Part shown: piece after piece, positions 1 to 7,331 of the stretch
Layout of the letters: each line of letters begins with the position of its first letter
Numbering within the stretch: position 1 is the first letter of the stretch
Source of the DNA: a virus
Virus record (IMG/VR): IMGVR_UViG_3300022839_000040
Span: 1 to 38,188 of that record
Length of the DNA stretch: 38,188 nucleotides
Strand: one strand, 5' to 3'
Notes under the pieces: generated by a model
What the model was told of the DNA's origin: nothing
Database searches by the model: none
The model's input: the letters and a program-made list of their open reading frames with translations, nothing else
Program-made: the position numbers and the translations under genes

Positions 1-338
1 TTGAGGGTATAAGTAGTGTTAACATCGTTGCCAGGGCCTAATGTTTCTTTAGTAATTGCCGTTGCGCCTGGACCTCGTACAATTTCCCATACTCCTGCAA
101 TAAGAGCTTCTAGGCTGTTAGTGTCTAGGTTGTAACGAATTGTACCGTCGGCAAATTCGGCGCCACTAATGCCGCCTGGATAACGTACGAGTGTTTCGTT
201 AGGACGTTGTGCAGTTGTTCCCTGTGGCAATCTTAACCCACCAGTTAGTCCCATTACTGCACGACCAAATTGATTAGTGAATAGTGTTTGGTCTCTAATA
301 CTAAACTTTGAAATATTTTTTTGTTTTAGAAATTTCAT
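1..338 (-). CDS. Fibre-like virion structural protein, partial (C-terminus outside window)
   Basis: The reading frame starts with ATG at 338 and runs off the left edge without a stop, so only about 112 N-terminal residues are visible. They contain a glycine-rich stretch (GLTGGLRLPQG), then TTAQRP, and an 'ADGTIRYNLDTNSLEALIAG' segment. Repeated motifs of the type GxIRYNTDTNxxE are common in fibre and neck structural proteins of aquatic T4-like phages. It is the last visible member of a minus-strand run of virion genes downstream of gp23, and its start lies 2 bases after the stop of the preceding 124-aa gene, so the two are probably cotranslated. The virion class is inferred from motif and context; the exact role is unknown. 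Confidence 0.7.
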   Translation of the reverse strand, partial: MKFLKQKNISKFSIRDQTLFTNQFGRAVMGLTGGLRLPQGTTAQRPNETLVRYPGGISGAEFADGTIRYNLDTNSLEALIAGVWEIVRGPGATAITKETLGPGNDVNTTYTL

Positions 339-339
339 A

Positions 340-714
340 TTATACCGGCAATGAACTTACTGTTACTGCAATTAAGTCTGCAACATCTGCGCCTACATAA
401 ATTGTATCGTTAGATTCTAAAATAATCCGTTCTTCACTAAAGAATACAGTTTCGCCTGCAGGAATAATTAAATTGCTAACTATCCTATTATAATTTTGGT
501 ATCCAACACCTTGTTTAGCAAACCAAATATTAACCGTGACTGCATTAACTGTTTCGTCTGTTAATGTTACAGCACCAATGTTACATAATGCTATTGTTGT
601 GATTGCATTTTGCTGACCAGTGCCGCCACTAGTGCCATTACTGGTACTAACAAAGATAGGGTTTCCTGGTACAGTGAGGGCTCTGGTTGCATCTATTAAT
701 GTGCTTGTAATCAT
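340..714 (-). CDS. Hypothetical virion protein, 124 aa
   Basis: A small protein with no motif I can name. It is rich in Thr, Val, Ile and Asn and looks all-beta, with alternating hydrophobic segments (TTIALCNIGAVTLT, VTVNIWFAK, NLIIPAGETVFF, DTIYVGADVADLIAVTVSS). Segments of the form 'IPAGETVxF...ExIxLxxNDTIYV' recur in small structural proteins near the capsid genes of aquatic T4-like phages, but I cannot assign a location in the particle. It sits between two fibre-like genes on the same strand, 10 bases after the stop of the upstream gene and 2 bases before the next start. It is likely a late gene. Confidence 0.75.
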   Translation of the reverse strand: MITSTLIDATRALTVPGNPIFVSTSNGTSGGTGQQNAITTIALCNIGAVTLTDETVNAVTVNIWFAKQGVGYQNYNRIVSNLIIPAGETVFFSEERIILESNDTIYVGADVADLIAVTVSSLPV

Positions 715-724
715 ATTTGTCTCT

Positions 725-1804
725 TTAAAATATTATGCTAAAAACAAGTGCCTTGTTTTTACTTATTAATTCACCAGTCCTGTGATTAGTGCTTGTACTG
801 TCATTTACAAAATAAACACCACTAGTTCCTAGTCCAGGATCTCCTGCTCGAACTAATGTTGCACCTGACACAGTTGCAGGATCACTTGTAATTTGATCTA
901 ACTGTAATGCATAATTTGTACGCAACTTGCCTGTAGTAGCAGTTTTAACATAGATGTTTTGTGCTGTAACTCCAACAGGAGTTCGTATTTCAAAATTTAC
1001 CCCGTCGATCTCAATACCATTCAGTCCTTTGAGACCAACTAAAAATCTATCTGCAAAAAACTGAGCCGTTAGCGTAGTATCCACTACAATAGATACAGAG
1101 CTTTCATTAATTAATTGACCAACAGTTGCAGTCGCAAATGCAAGCGAGCCGGCTGTATCTGTATTATTAGGAGTAACATCGGCGTCAGCAATAATTACTC
1201 TAGTGTTATCTTTAAGAATTTGGAATGTTGGATTATTTTGAATTGCATCATCAACATATTTTTTGTTTGTTAACACATCGTCGTGTGTAACTTGATCTTC
1301 ATAGCTAGTAGTACCAGATACTTTAACAACTCCTGTTCCCTGACCAATCAATGTCAAGTCTCCGGCGTCTGTTATACTATCTGTAATTATTTGTCTTAAT
1401 TTTAAACGACTGTTTTGGAATGTATAAGCGTCTTCGGCGCCGACTAGTTTCCATCCGCCTGCGGTTGCTCCTAGTTCTAAACTTGGAAATGTCTGTGCTG
1501 TTGGTATAGCAATATTCTCATCCCAAAGTAAAGAAGCGTCATCAGCTGAACCTCGATCAATTCGGATTCCGGAAATAATTAATGATACTCCGTCGCCTCC
1601 TTCACCTTTGTTTAGCGTGATAACGTTGTCTTCAATTTCTAATTGTGTTGCAGCAACATAGACAGTTTCCCCTTCAACTAGTAATCCGCCAGTTACAATA
1701 ACCGTACCTGAAGGTCCAGTATCTAGAGTAATTGTACCTCCGGATACTGAATCTCTAATGGCTTGTATATTATAATCGCCGTTGACTCTTAAAAACTGTC
1801 CCAT
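725..1804 (-). CDS. Fibre-like structural protein, 359 aa
   Basis: The N-terminal half has the look of T4-type tail-fibre shaft segments: 'VNGDYNIQ', 'VIVTGGLLVEGETVYV', then 'LEIEDNVITLNKGEGGDGVS' and 'ISGIRIDRG', a pattern (xVxDNxIxLNxGExGxGV) found in long-tail-fibre and related proteins. Near the middle is 'LTNKKYVDDAI', a motif commonly seen at trimerisation or domain junctions in phage fibres. The C-terminal part is beta-rich and ends at the stop near 725. It follows the 131-aa virion gene with a 14-base gap and shares its late promoter candidate. It is probably a fibre, neck-whisker or other trimeric appendage; which one cannot be decided from sequence alone. Confidence 0.75.
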   Translation of the reverse strand: MGQFLRVNGDYNIQAIRDSVSGGTITLDTGPSGTVIVTGGLLVEGETVYVAATQLEIEDNVITLNKGEGGDGVSLIISGIRIDRGSADDASLLWDENIAIPTAQTFPSLELGATAGGWKLVGAEDAYTFQNSRLKLRQIITDSITDAGDLTLIGQGTGVVKVSGTTSYEDQVTHDDVLTNKKYVDDAIQNNPTFQILKDNTRVIIADADVTPNNTDTAGSLAFATATVGQLINESSVSIVVDTTLTAQFFADRFLVGLKGLNGIEIDGVNFEIRTPVGVTAQNIYVKTATTGKLRTNYALQLDQITSDPATVSGATLVRAGDPGLGTSGVYFVNDSTSTNHRTGELISKNKALVFSIIF

Positions 1805-1818
1805 GTTGTAATCCTAAA

Positions 1819-2214
1819 TTAAACGATTGCTGTTAGTACAATGTAGTCTGCTGATGAGTCATTTTCTAAGTACCAATTGTACTTAACGCCGTCGAAGTCT
1901 GTAGCTACACGTTTAGTAATCTTAGCAATTTGTTTGGTATTATTAAGTCCGTTTCCGCCAACATAACCAGTGATACGCATTTCGCCGTATGCATTAGGTT
2001 CATCAGATACTACAGTTGCAGTAACATATGATGAAGTTGTACCAATGTTTCCTACTTGAGTAACTACGAAAGTTTTTGCGCCACGTTGCTTGAGAATAAC
2101 ACCGTCTGTTCTTAACGATGCATCAAAAAACTCAACTCTTACACCAGTAGCTGTAGTAGCACCAGTTCCGATAACATCAACTCCGTTTACATCTTTTCTT
2201 AATGGACGTCCCAT
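1819..2214 (-). CDS. Small virion structural protein, 131 aa
   Basis: This protein begins MGRPLRKDVNG and contains 'KQRGAKTFVVT', a glycine-rich 'RITGYVGGNGLNN' and a C-terminal 'YNWYLENDSSADYIVLTAIV'. It has no enzymatic motif and no signal peptide. The all-beta look and its position in the run after the capsid gene suggest a virion component; similar small proteins accompany fibre genes in aquatic T4-like phages. An AGGAGAA ribosome binding site lies just before its ATG (2214), and a GATAAATA late promoter candidate lies about 70 bases upstream. It is therefore the probable first gene of a late unit with the 359-aa and 124-aa genes. Confidence 0.75.
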   Translation of the reverse strand: MGRPLRKDVNGVDVIGTGATTATGVRVEFFDASLRTDGVILKQRGAKTFVVTQVGNIGTTSSYVTATVVSDEPNAYGEMRITGYVGGNGLNNTKQIAKITKRVATDFDGVKYNWYLENDSSADYIVLTAIV

Positions 2215-2282
2215 TTTGTTTCTCCTTAATTTGACGTTCTAGGTCTACGCAGAGGGATTCTGCATAAATCTTCTTGACTCTT

Positions 2283-2290
2283 TATTTATC
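2283..2290 (-). promoter_or_regulatory. Late promoter candidate GATAAATA
   Basis: On the minus strand the site reads GATAAATA, matching the NATAAATA core of gp55-dependent late promoters (T4: TATAAATA). It lies about 70 bases before the ATG of the 131-aa virion gene and overlaps the stop codon of the upstream 89-aa gene. The strong terminator after gp23 further upstream makes a fresh promoter here plausible. Confidence 0.5.
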
Positions 2291-2555
2291 CACGACTAAG
2301 CATTGCCATTAGCTCAATTTTTTCAACTGTGCTTAGTATTTGATTAATAGTGTCTATTTCTTTTTGTGCTTTTTCTAAATAGGCTCGACTTTTAGTTTGT
2401 CTATGCTGTACCATAATAATACTATGTTGCTTTATGCGATTTTCAATCATATGTTCTATCTGATTAACATCGTGAGTAAACATAGGAAAGCGTTTACGCC
2501 ATATACTAAACTGCTCACGCATCTGTTTAAAGTCGTTGTCTGATTCTATTTGCAT
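2286..2555 (-). CDS. Hypothetical protein, 89 aa, helical
   Basis: A short, highly charged, probably all-helical protein (FKQMREQFSIWRKRFPMF, then heptad-like HQIEHMIENRIKQHS and EKAQKEIDTINQILSTVEKIELM). I do not recognise a family. It lies directly after the gp23 terminator, with only about 18 bases between the terminator T-run and the ATG, and no Shine-Dalgarno sequence is visible before that ATG. Its expression probably depends on terminator read-through, or it is weakly translated. Codon use looks like its neighbours and the frame is clean over 89 codons, so I consider it a real gene, but less surely than the others. Confidence 0.55.
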   Translation of the reverse strand: MQIESDNDFKQMREQFSIWRKRFPMFTHDVNQIEHMIENRIKQHSIIMVQHRQTKSRAYLEKAQKEIDTINQILSTVEKIELMAMLSRG

Positions 2556-2572
2556 TAGGTATTTAAGTCAAC

Positions 2573-2596
2573 AAAAAAGCCCCGAAGGGCCTTTTT
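2573..2596 (-). terminator. Rho-independent terminator after gp23
   Basis: On the minus strand an A-run leads into GCCC-TTCG-GGGC and a T6 run, giving a short GC stem closed by a UUCG tetraloop, extended by a G-T and five A-T pairs. It lies about 26 bases after the gp23 stop. It is the usual arrangement for ending the capsid transcript and stabilising its 3' end. Confidence 0.85.
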
Positions 2597-2621
2597 GAAT
2601 CTTTCTTCTTGTTTCTAAGAA

Positions 2622-3791
2622 TTAAGCAAAACGTAGGTTTGCGCTAGTTACAGCAACAGTACCTAGGTAATCAGCTGCGTTACCTAAAGAAGATGCTGTG
2701 TTTGTCAACTCAACATAACCATAGCGTGTCATGAATGACACCACTGGTTCGAATGTTGATGGATCTAACACTACACCAGAACTCATTAGAGGAATGTAAG
2801 GGCAGTAAAATGCCGCTGCATCTGACTCAGATGAACCTTTGTAACCTACTAATACGTTGTCGTCAGTAGCATAGCCGTTAACATAAATCTTCATTGCACT
2901 GTTCAATGTACCAACAAACTTTGTGTTTGTAGGAGCTTCGAATGTACCTTCTGTTGTACGAGCAAATGCGCTTGTAGTAGCAGATTGTAGAAGAGTTAGA
3001 ACTGTTGGAGATACAACAGCCCAGTTACCAGCACCACGACGTGTGCGTTGAGCAATCAAGTTAGCAGTACGATTGATTTGAACAGCTAAAGCAGCGTGCT
3101 CGTCACCAACGAAAGTTGCAGTACCAGAAACAGCAGCTTGGTCGTATGTTAATACGATACCAGACAAGCTCTTCAAGCTAGCAATAACTTCTTGGTCAAT
3201 TTCAGCAGTAATTTCTTGCGCCAAAGCAGCCATAATTTCTGCTTCGATGTCAATACCCTGTTGGGCTTGTGCATCTTGTGCAGACTCAAACGTCCAGCGA
3301 GCTGACAATTTACGTGTCTTAGCTTCAACTGTCTGTTTCAAGATTTGAATGCTTAGTCTGTTACCAGCACGACCTTCTAAAGCTGCTGTACTAGCTGCTT
3401 TGTCAGATGCTGAACCGGAATAGCCTTCGGCGATCTTGAATGGGCTTAGTGCCTCATCACCAGCTGTGATGTCAGTACCGGCTGCGCTGTTAAAGCTATC
3501 TGCATAGCGAACACGCAAGGTATGGATCTGACCAACTGGGCCAGTCATTGGTTGTACACCTACTAACTCGTTAGCGATAACGGTAGGCATTACACGTCTG
3601 ATCACTGGAAGGATCACACGATTTAAAGTTGCAACGTTGCCAGCGGATGTAGCTCCAGCAGTAGCACTCTCAGCCAAATACTTGCGGGTATTTTCTAAAG
3701 TAGTAGCCATTACTGAACGCTTGTTACCTTGAAGACCTTCTAGAAGGGCGTCTTTGGTTTCCGACCAGCGTGACTCGAGTAATTGTGACAT
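2622..3791 (-). CDS. 23: Major capsid protein gp23
   Basis: The main shell protein of the T4-like head. The core segment 'ILPVIRRVMPTVIANELVGVQPMTGPVGQIHTLRVRY' corresponds to the diagnostic gp23 block (T4: RRAMPNLIAFDICGVQPMNSPTGQ). At 389 aa it is shorter than T4 gp23 (521 aa), as in many aquatic relatives. The N-terminal propeptide ends in Y-L-A-E41 followed by S42, matching the L/I-x-E site cut by protease gp21; further LxE motifs at residues 4-6 and 16-18 could give secondary cuts. The C-terminal part (PYIPLMSSGVVLDPSTFEPVVSFMTRYG) is also typical. It has an AGGAGAA ribosome binding site, lies 11 bases after gp22 and is followed by a strong terminator. Confidence 0.97.
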   Translation of the reverse strand: MSQLLESRWSETKDALLEGLQGNKRSVMATTLENTRKYLAESATAGATSAGNVATLNRVILPVIRRVMPTVIANELVGVQPMTGPVGQIHTLRVRYADSFNSAAGTDITAGDEALSPFKIAEGYSGSASDKAASTAALEGRAGNRLSIQILKQTVEAKTRKLSARWTFESAQDAQAQQGIDIEAEIMAALAQEITAEIDQEVIASLKSLSGIVLTYDQAAVSGTATFVGDEHAALAVQINRTANLIAQRTRRGAGNWAVVSPTVLTLLQSATTSAFARTTEGTFEAPTNTKFVGTLNSAMKIYVNGYATDDNVLVGYKGSSESDAAAFYCPYIPLMSSGVVLDPSTFEPVVSFMTRYGYVELTNTASSLGNAADYLGTVAVTSANLRFA

Positions 3792-3802
3792 TATAGTTCT
3801 CC

Positions 3803-4897
3803 TTAAACTTTTAGTCCCGCAAGCCTGCGGATGTCAAATATTTCAGCAGTTTTTTCTTCACTGCTAAATTGTTGTGCCTGATGTTTATTGCCTGTAATTT
3901 CTTTGCCTTCGGTCAATGCTTTCTTGGCCGGAGTTCCACCATTCATTACTGCTGGTAGATACTTGTCAAAAGCTGCATTTAGCTTATCTGTTTGTACTGA
4001 CTCTAATAGTTGGCTCATTACTGAACGCTTATCACCACCTAATGGTCCTAACAACTCGCCTATAACTGCTGTGCGCTTTGCGGATTCTTTAATGATTCTT
4101 AATTCAGTTTTATTGCTTTCTACTAATTTTTCTGTTTCTGCAACAATCTTTGCTGCTTCTTCTAATTCCATTTCTTTCTGTGCAACTACCTTTAACAGGC
4201 GTGCAGTTTCAGATTTTTCATTTAGATGACTTGCAGCAAACTCGCTTGCGAATGATTCAAAAATTCTGCGACCAAAGTCGTTTCTGCGAGCAGAGTTGAT
4301 ATCTTCTTTCAACTGAGTCATTTCAGATTTCAATCCCTTAGAGACTGTTTCTTCAATGATTTGTGCTGAACGAGCGATGAAATCTTTCCTGACAGCTTCA
4401 AACTTAACTCTACTATCACGTACTAGACGTACTTTAGTTTCAGCTAAATCTTTCTTGTCGCTGTGGAATTCTGCGATTTCTTTCGCTAGTGAGTCCACAA
4501 TAAAAGACTCTAATTTTTCAACGTTGCCTGCAACTGCGTTACGGTCTTCGTGTAATTCTGCAATTTCTTTGCGTAGATTATTTAAGATAAATGATTCCAT
4601 AGTGGCCGCATCATCTTTCATTTTTCTAGCGTATTTTGCACGGGCTTCGATAAGTCCTTGACGGTCTTCAGCAAGTTCTGTTAGCTCTGCGGTTAAGCGA
4701 TCAGCTAACATTCCTTCAACAGCTTCAACCATTGCGGTTTTATCGTGCGCATATTTCTGCGCAAATTCTTCACGTAGTGTAGCAGTGACTTGATCACGAG
4801 ATTCTTGAATCTGCGTATTCCAAGCAGTTTCAATCTCCGATTTGATGTCCTCGGAAATCACATTGTTTTCAAATAATTGTTTAACGAAATCTAGCAT
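3803..4897 (-). CDS. 22: Prohead core scaffolding protein gp22
   Basis: The main internal scaffold around which gp23 assembles; gp21 degrades it during maturation. The 364-aa sequence (T4: 269 aa) is almost entirely charged coiled coil, rich in Glu, Lys and Ala (ELTELAEDRQGLIEARAKYARK, repeated 'KEIAELHEDR' and 'KEIAEFHSDKKDL'). The N-terminus MLDFVKQLFE-N contains an L-F-E cleavage-like motif at residue 10. Near the C-terminus, residues 290-294 are KRSVM followed by SQLLES, a motif also present in the gp23 propeptide. Position between gp21 and gp23 is as in T4. An AGGAGAA site precedes the ATG. Confidence 0.93.
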   Translation of the reverse strand: MLDFVKQLFENNVISEDIKSEIETAWNTQIQESRDQVTATLREEFAQKYAHDKTAMVEAVEGMLADRLTAELTELAEDRQGLIEARAKYARKMKDDAATMESFILNNLRKEIAELHEDRNAVAGNVEKLESFIVDSLAKEIAEFHSDKKDLAETKVRLVRDSRVKFEAVRKDFIARSAQIIEETVSKGLKSEMTQLKEDINSARRNDFGRRIFESFASEFAASHLNEKSETARLLKVVAQKEMELEEAAKIVAETEKLVESNKTELRIIKESAKRTAVIGELLGPLGGDKRSVMSQLLESVQTDKLNAAFDKYLPAVMNGGTPAKKALTEGKEITGNKHQAQQFSSEEKTAEIFDIRRLAGLKV

Positions 4898-4910
4898 GTG
4901 ATTCTCCTTT

Positions 4911-5546
4911 TTATTTGAGATCCTTGATGATTTTCACCAAGCTCTCTGCTATATATCTTTGTGCCTGTGGGTTGCCTTGTACTTCTAATGCCATTTTAAA
5001 TGCCTGATAGCCACCTGTGTTATTCATCAAGTGCTCATATACTGGAGTTGGGTAAGCTCCGGGTGCGCTTGGCTGCGCAACAATGTCAACAGTGATAATT
5101 TCAAATCCCTGGACATTGCCGCCACCGTCTACTTCGCCGGATCCTCTTGAACTTACACCCAACTTAACTCCTGCCGTCAACATGGATTCAATTAATTTAC
5201 CCATTGGTGTTGGCAAGATTTTTAGTTTTCCGTAGCCGTTAGGACCATCCATCCACATCTTGGTAATCATATGACTAACACGATCTAGATTAATTTTTAA
5301 ATCCTGAGGATGATCAACTTCACCTAGCACAGAGTAACCACCAGAGATCTGTTCGTTGAGCGTTTTGACAGCCCTGCCAATCTCTTGAGAAGAATAAACA
5401 CGTTGATTTGCATTGCGGATATCACCTTGGATGCAAATCCCGTTGAGATGTAACGACTTACCGCCGTTACCATCTTCTTCGCTCTCAAGAACAATCTTAG
5501 CCTGATCGTAACTTAAATGTTCTGCTAGAGTAAATTTTTTCACCAT
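4911..5546 (-). CDS. 21: Prohead core protease gp21
   Basis: A serine protease of the herpesvirus/T4 prohead family that matures the head by cutting scaffold, capsid and internal proteins after L/I-x-E. Its 211 residues match T4 gp21 (212 aa). Family motifs are present: GxGxxGDIRNANQRVY near residues 36-51, the catalytic His in GEVDHP (H79), and the nucleophile Ser in GVSSRGSG (S132 or S133). The later segment 'FEIITVDIVAQPSAPGA' is also typical. It lies between the gp67-like core protein and gp22 with gaps of about 10 bases, so it is cotranscribed with its substrates. Confidence 0.95.
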   Translation of the reverse strand: MVKKFTLAEHLSYDQAKIVLESEEDGNGGKSLHLNGICIQGDIRNANQRVYSSQEIGRAVKTLNEQISGGYSVLGEVDHPQDLKINLDRVSHMITKMWMDGPNGYGKLKILPTPMGKLIESMLTAGVKLGVSSRGSGEVDGGGNVQGFEIITVDIVAQPSAPGAYPTPVYEHLMNNTGGYQAFKMALEVQGNPQAQRYIAESLVKIIKDLK

Positions 5547-5555
5547 TCGGTCCTA

Positions 5556-6392
5556 TTATCTACGACCACGGAAAAGACTTTGGCCATCAGTGGAACCTTC
5601 CGCTGCGCCCTTTTTCTCAGCACCATGACCTGACTCTTTCTTGGAGAAAGCACTACCTGCTTTTCCGCCTGGGACATTGATGTTACCTGTATTTTGTTCT
5701 TTTGGATTACCTTTTAACAGACCGTTGCCTTTTAATGCACCTGTCTCTGAACCTTCGCTACCGTTACGGCCGCTTAGGATGTTAGCAGTTGTACCACCCA
5801 TATCATTCTTACCAGCTACTGGGGACTTGCCGCCGTCAGCTTTTTCGGATTGACCTTTCTTTTCTGCGCCGTGACCTGCTGGAACTTTCTCAACATATTC
5901 ACGCACTGTTTCTAGATCAAAGTCATCTTTCATTTCCATTTCGTCGCCCATGTCGTCGCTGTCGTCAGCCATGTCGCCACCTTTCAATGCATCAAACTTA
6001 GCTTGTAGTTCATCTACAATACTGTCTAGATCTTGGAATAATTCTTCTTCGGACTTTTCTTCGTCATCTTCTTCTGGACCCATGTCCATATCTAAATCAC
6101 TTTCTAGATCGTCAGTTGCGTCGCCGCCCATTTCGTGATCGCCTTCATATGCGATATCTTCGAAGTTTTCATCCATCTTGTCTTCTTCAGCATCTTCATC
6201 TTCAGCTGCTTCGTCCATTTCTTCTTCGTCTTCGTCTTCTTCTTCTTCTTCAGAAATTTCGGAATCGATTAGATTTTCGTAAATTTCACGTGAAGCAGCA
6301 ACTACGTATTCGTGGAATAGTTCTTCTGCTTTAGCTTGGTCTTCGTTAACTAGATGCGCTAGCATCTGTTCTAAAATATTTTTGTCTGCCAT
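5556..6392 (-). CDS. 67: Acidic prohead core protein, gp67-like
   Basis: The first 45 residues (MLAHLVNEDQAKAEELFHEYVVAAS, REIYENLIDSEI) resemble the N-terminus of T4 gp67, the small prohead core protein, and are followed as in gp67 by a very acidic run (residues about 46-160, mostly Glu/Asp). At 278 aa it is far longer than T4 gp67 (80 aa). The extra C-terminal part is Gly/Lys/Ser-rich and low in complexity, with a repeated GHGAEKKG motif at residues 173-180 and 255-262. It ends in RGRR. Its position just upstream of gp21 agrees with T4 order (20-67-68-21). The gp67 call rests on synteny, composition and the short N-terminal similarity. It has a good AAGGAGAA site. Confidence 0.75.
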   Translation of the reverse strand: MADKNILEQMLAHLVNEDQAKAEELFHEYVVAASREIYENLIDSEISEEEEEDEDEEEMDEAAEDEDAEEDKMDENFEDIAYEGDHEMGGDATDDLESDLDMDMGPEEDDEEKSEEELFQDLDSIVDELQAKFDALKGGDMADDSDDMGDEMEMKDDFDLETVREYVEKVPAGHGAEKKGQSEKADGGKSPVAGKNDMGGTTANILSGRNGSEGSETGALKGNGLLKGNPKEQNTGNINVPGGKAGSAFSKKESGHGAEKKGAAEGSTDGQSLFRGRR

Positions 6393-6427
6393 GTTATGTT
6401 CTCCTTCAAGATTGTTAGGCTGTAGTA

Positions 6428-6435
6428 TATTTAAT
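6428..6435 (-). promoter_or_regulatory. Possible degenerate late promoter ATTAAATA
   Basis: On the minus strand the site reads ATTAAATA, one base off the NATAAATA late core, about 36 bases before the gp67-like ATG. The spacing is right, but the sequence is weaker than the other candidates. Confidence 0.25.
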
Positions 6436-6455
6436 GCGTAGATTTAAAACCGGCG

Positions 6456-7106
6456 TTAAATGATAGTTTTTTGATTCGTTTGATCTGAATATGCAGTTTC
6501 TGGAAATTTTTGTTCAAATTGACTAAAACTTATATGGCTAAGATTACCTAGCTGATTTCCAAGTTTATCTGGAATAAAAGCAGTTGTCGGTATAACTCTA
6601 TAAAATTTAATACCTTTAAACTCTTTAATAACTTTTTCCGTCTGACTTAACCAGTTTCCATGAAAAGTTGCTGCGTCTGTTGATTTTTTGTAGTTAAATG
6701 TATCTGCATACACATTGTTAAACTTTCCAGCAATACCTTGATAGTCAAACCCTAAAATGTAAACTTCTTTATGGCCTTGACTTGCAGCATGCCATAGTGC
6801 TGTTGGACCACTTGACCAACCTTTATGAGGTGTAAAGAAATTTATACCTGCTTTAGAGCTAATACCTTTATTAGGATTAGTCCATACCTGGTGTGTCTTA
6901 TGATAGCCAGACTCAATAATCTCATTAACCATTTTAACATCTACTGCAATTAAAACGTGTGGTTCATATTCTCTATACTGGGCATTACATCCGTAAACAA
7001 TACCTTTAGGTAGCAGAGATTTAGGATCAACAGATAGTCTGCTGGTTCCATTTCCTAGTACAAATGCTGGAGTATTATTCGGCTGCTGCTTCAACTGGGA
7101 TACCAT
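6456..7106 (-). CDS. Conserved phage protein with Rossmann-like MptE/DUF115-type fold
   Basis: The N-terminal motif 'AFVLGNGTSR' resembles the nucleotide-binding GNGxS loop of MptE-like (6-hydroxymethylpterin pyrophosphokinase type) and DUF115 proteins, which also resemble glycosyl/sialyltransferase folds. It is followed by 'IVYGCNAQYREYEPHVLIAVDVKM', 'KGWSSGPTALWHAAS' and 'EVYILGFDYQG', the pattern of a phage family of unproven function. There are no membrane segments. The ATG at 7106 overlaps the end of the 80-aa gene by 32 bases, suggesting translational coupling. It interrupts the otherwise T4-like head order between gp20 and the gp67-like gene. A transferase or nucleotide-sugar role is inference only. 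Confidence 0.7.
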   Translation of the reverse strand: MVSQLKQQPNNTPAFVLGNGTSRLSVDPKSLLPKGIVYGCNAQYREYEPHVLIAVDVKMVNEIIESGYHKTHQVWTNPNKGISSKAGINFFTPHKGWSSGPTALWHAASQGHKEVYILGFDYQGIAGKFNNVYADTFNYKKSTDAATFHGNWLSQTEKVIKEFKGIKFYRVIPTTAFIPDKLGNQLGNLSHISFSQFEQKFPETAYSDQTNQKTII

Positions 7107-7317
7107 ACATCTGTTGGATAAACCCTTGCTCTGAATTTTCTTCTGCTTGGTGCGCTTCAGATTGTAACCTAAGCTGATTTATCTGTCTTAGTGTTAAGCG
7201 AATCTTGCGAGTGTCGCTTTTTTTCACAACTGAACTGTCTTTACTGTTATCGTATCTACGATCGTTAGCAAAGTCGTTATTTTCGTTGTTGAAATAAAAA
7301 AATTCTAATAGGAGCAT
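7075..7317 (-). CDS. Conserved hypothetical protein between gp20 and gp21, 80 aa
   Basis: A small charged protein with an aromatic N-terminus (MLLLEFFYFNNENNDF), a basic middle (DTRKIRLTLRQINQLRLQSE) and a C-terminal 'GFIQQMYGIP'. This arrangement occurs in small proteins encoded beside gp20 in aquatic T4-like phages, as I recall the family. It has the length of T4 gp67, but the acidic tail of gp67 is absent and the 278-aa protein fits gp67 better. It lies 14 bases after the gp20 stop and overlaps the next gene by 32 bases. A structural or head assembly role is inferred from position only. Confidence 0.75.
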   Translation of the reverse strand: MLLLEFFYFNNENNDFANDRRYDNSKDSSVVKKSDTRKIRLTLRQINQLRLQSEAHQAEENSEQGFIQQMYGIPVEAAAE

Positions 7318-7331
7318 ACTTGTATTTAGTC

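Noticed and set aside
3888-4661. Plus-strand frames antisense to gp22
   Set aside because: Shadow frames of the gp22 coiled-coil codons, Ser/Phe/Leu-rich, with no ribosome sites.
7323-7330. ACTAAATA late-promoter-like site before the 80-aa gene
   Set aside because: It ends only about six bases before the ATG at 7317, too close for a transcription start with a ribosome site, and it mismatches the core.
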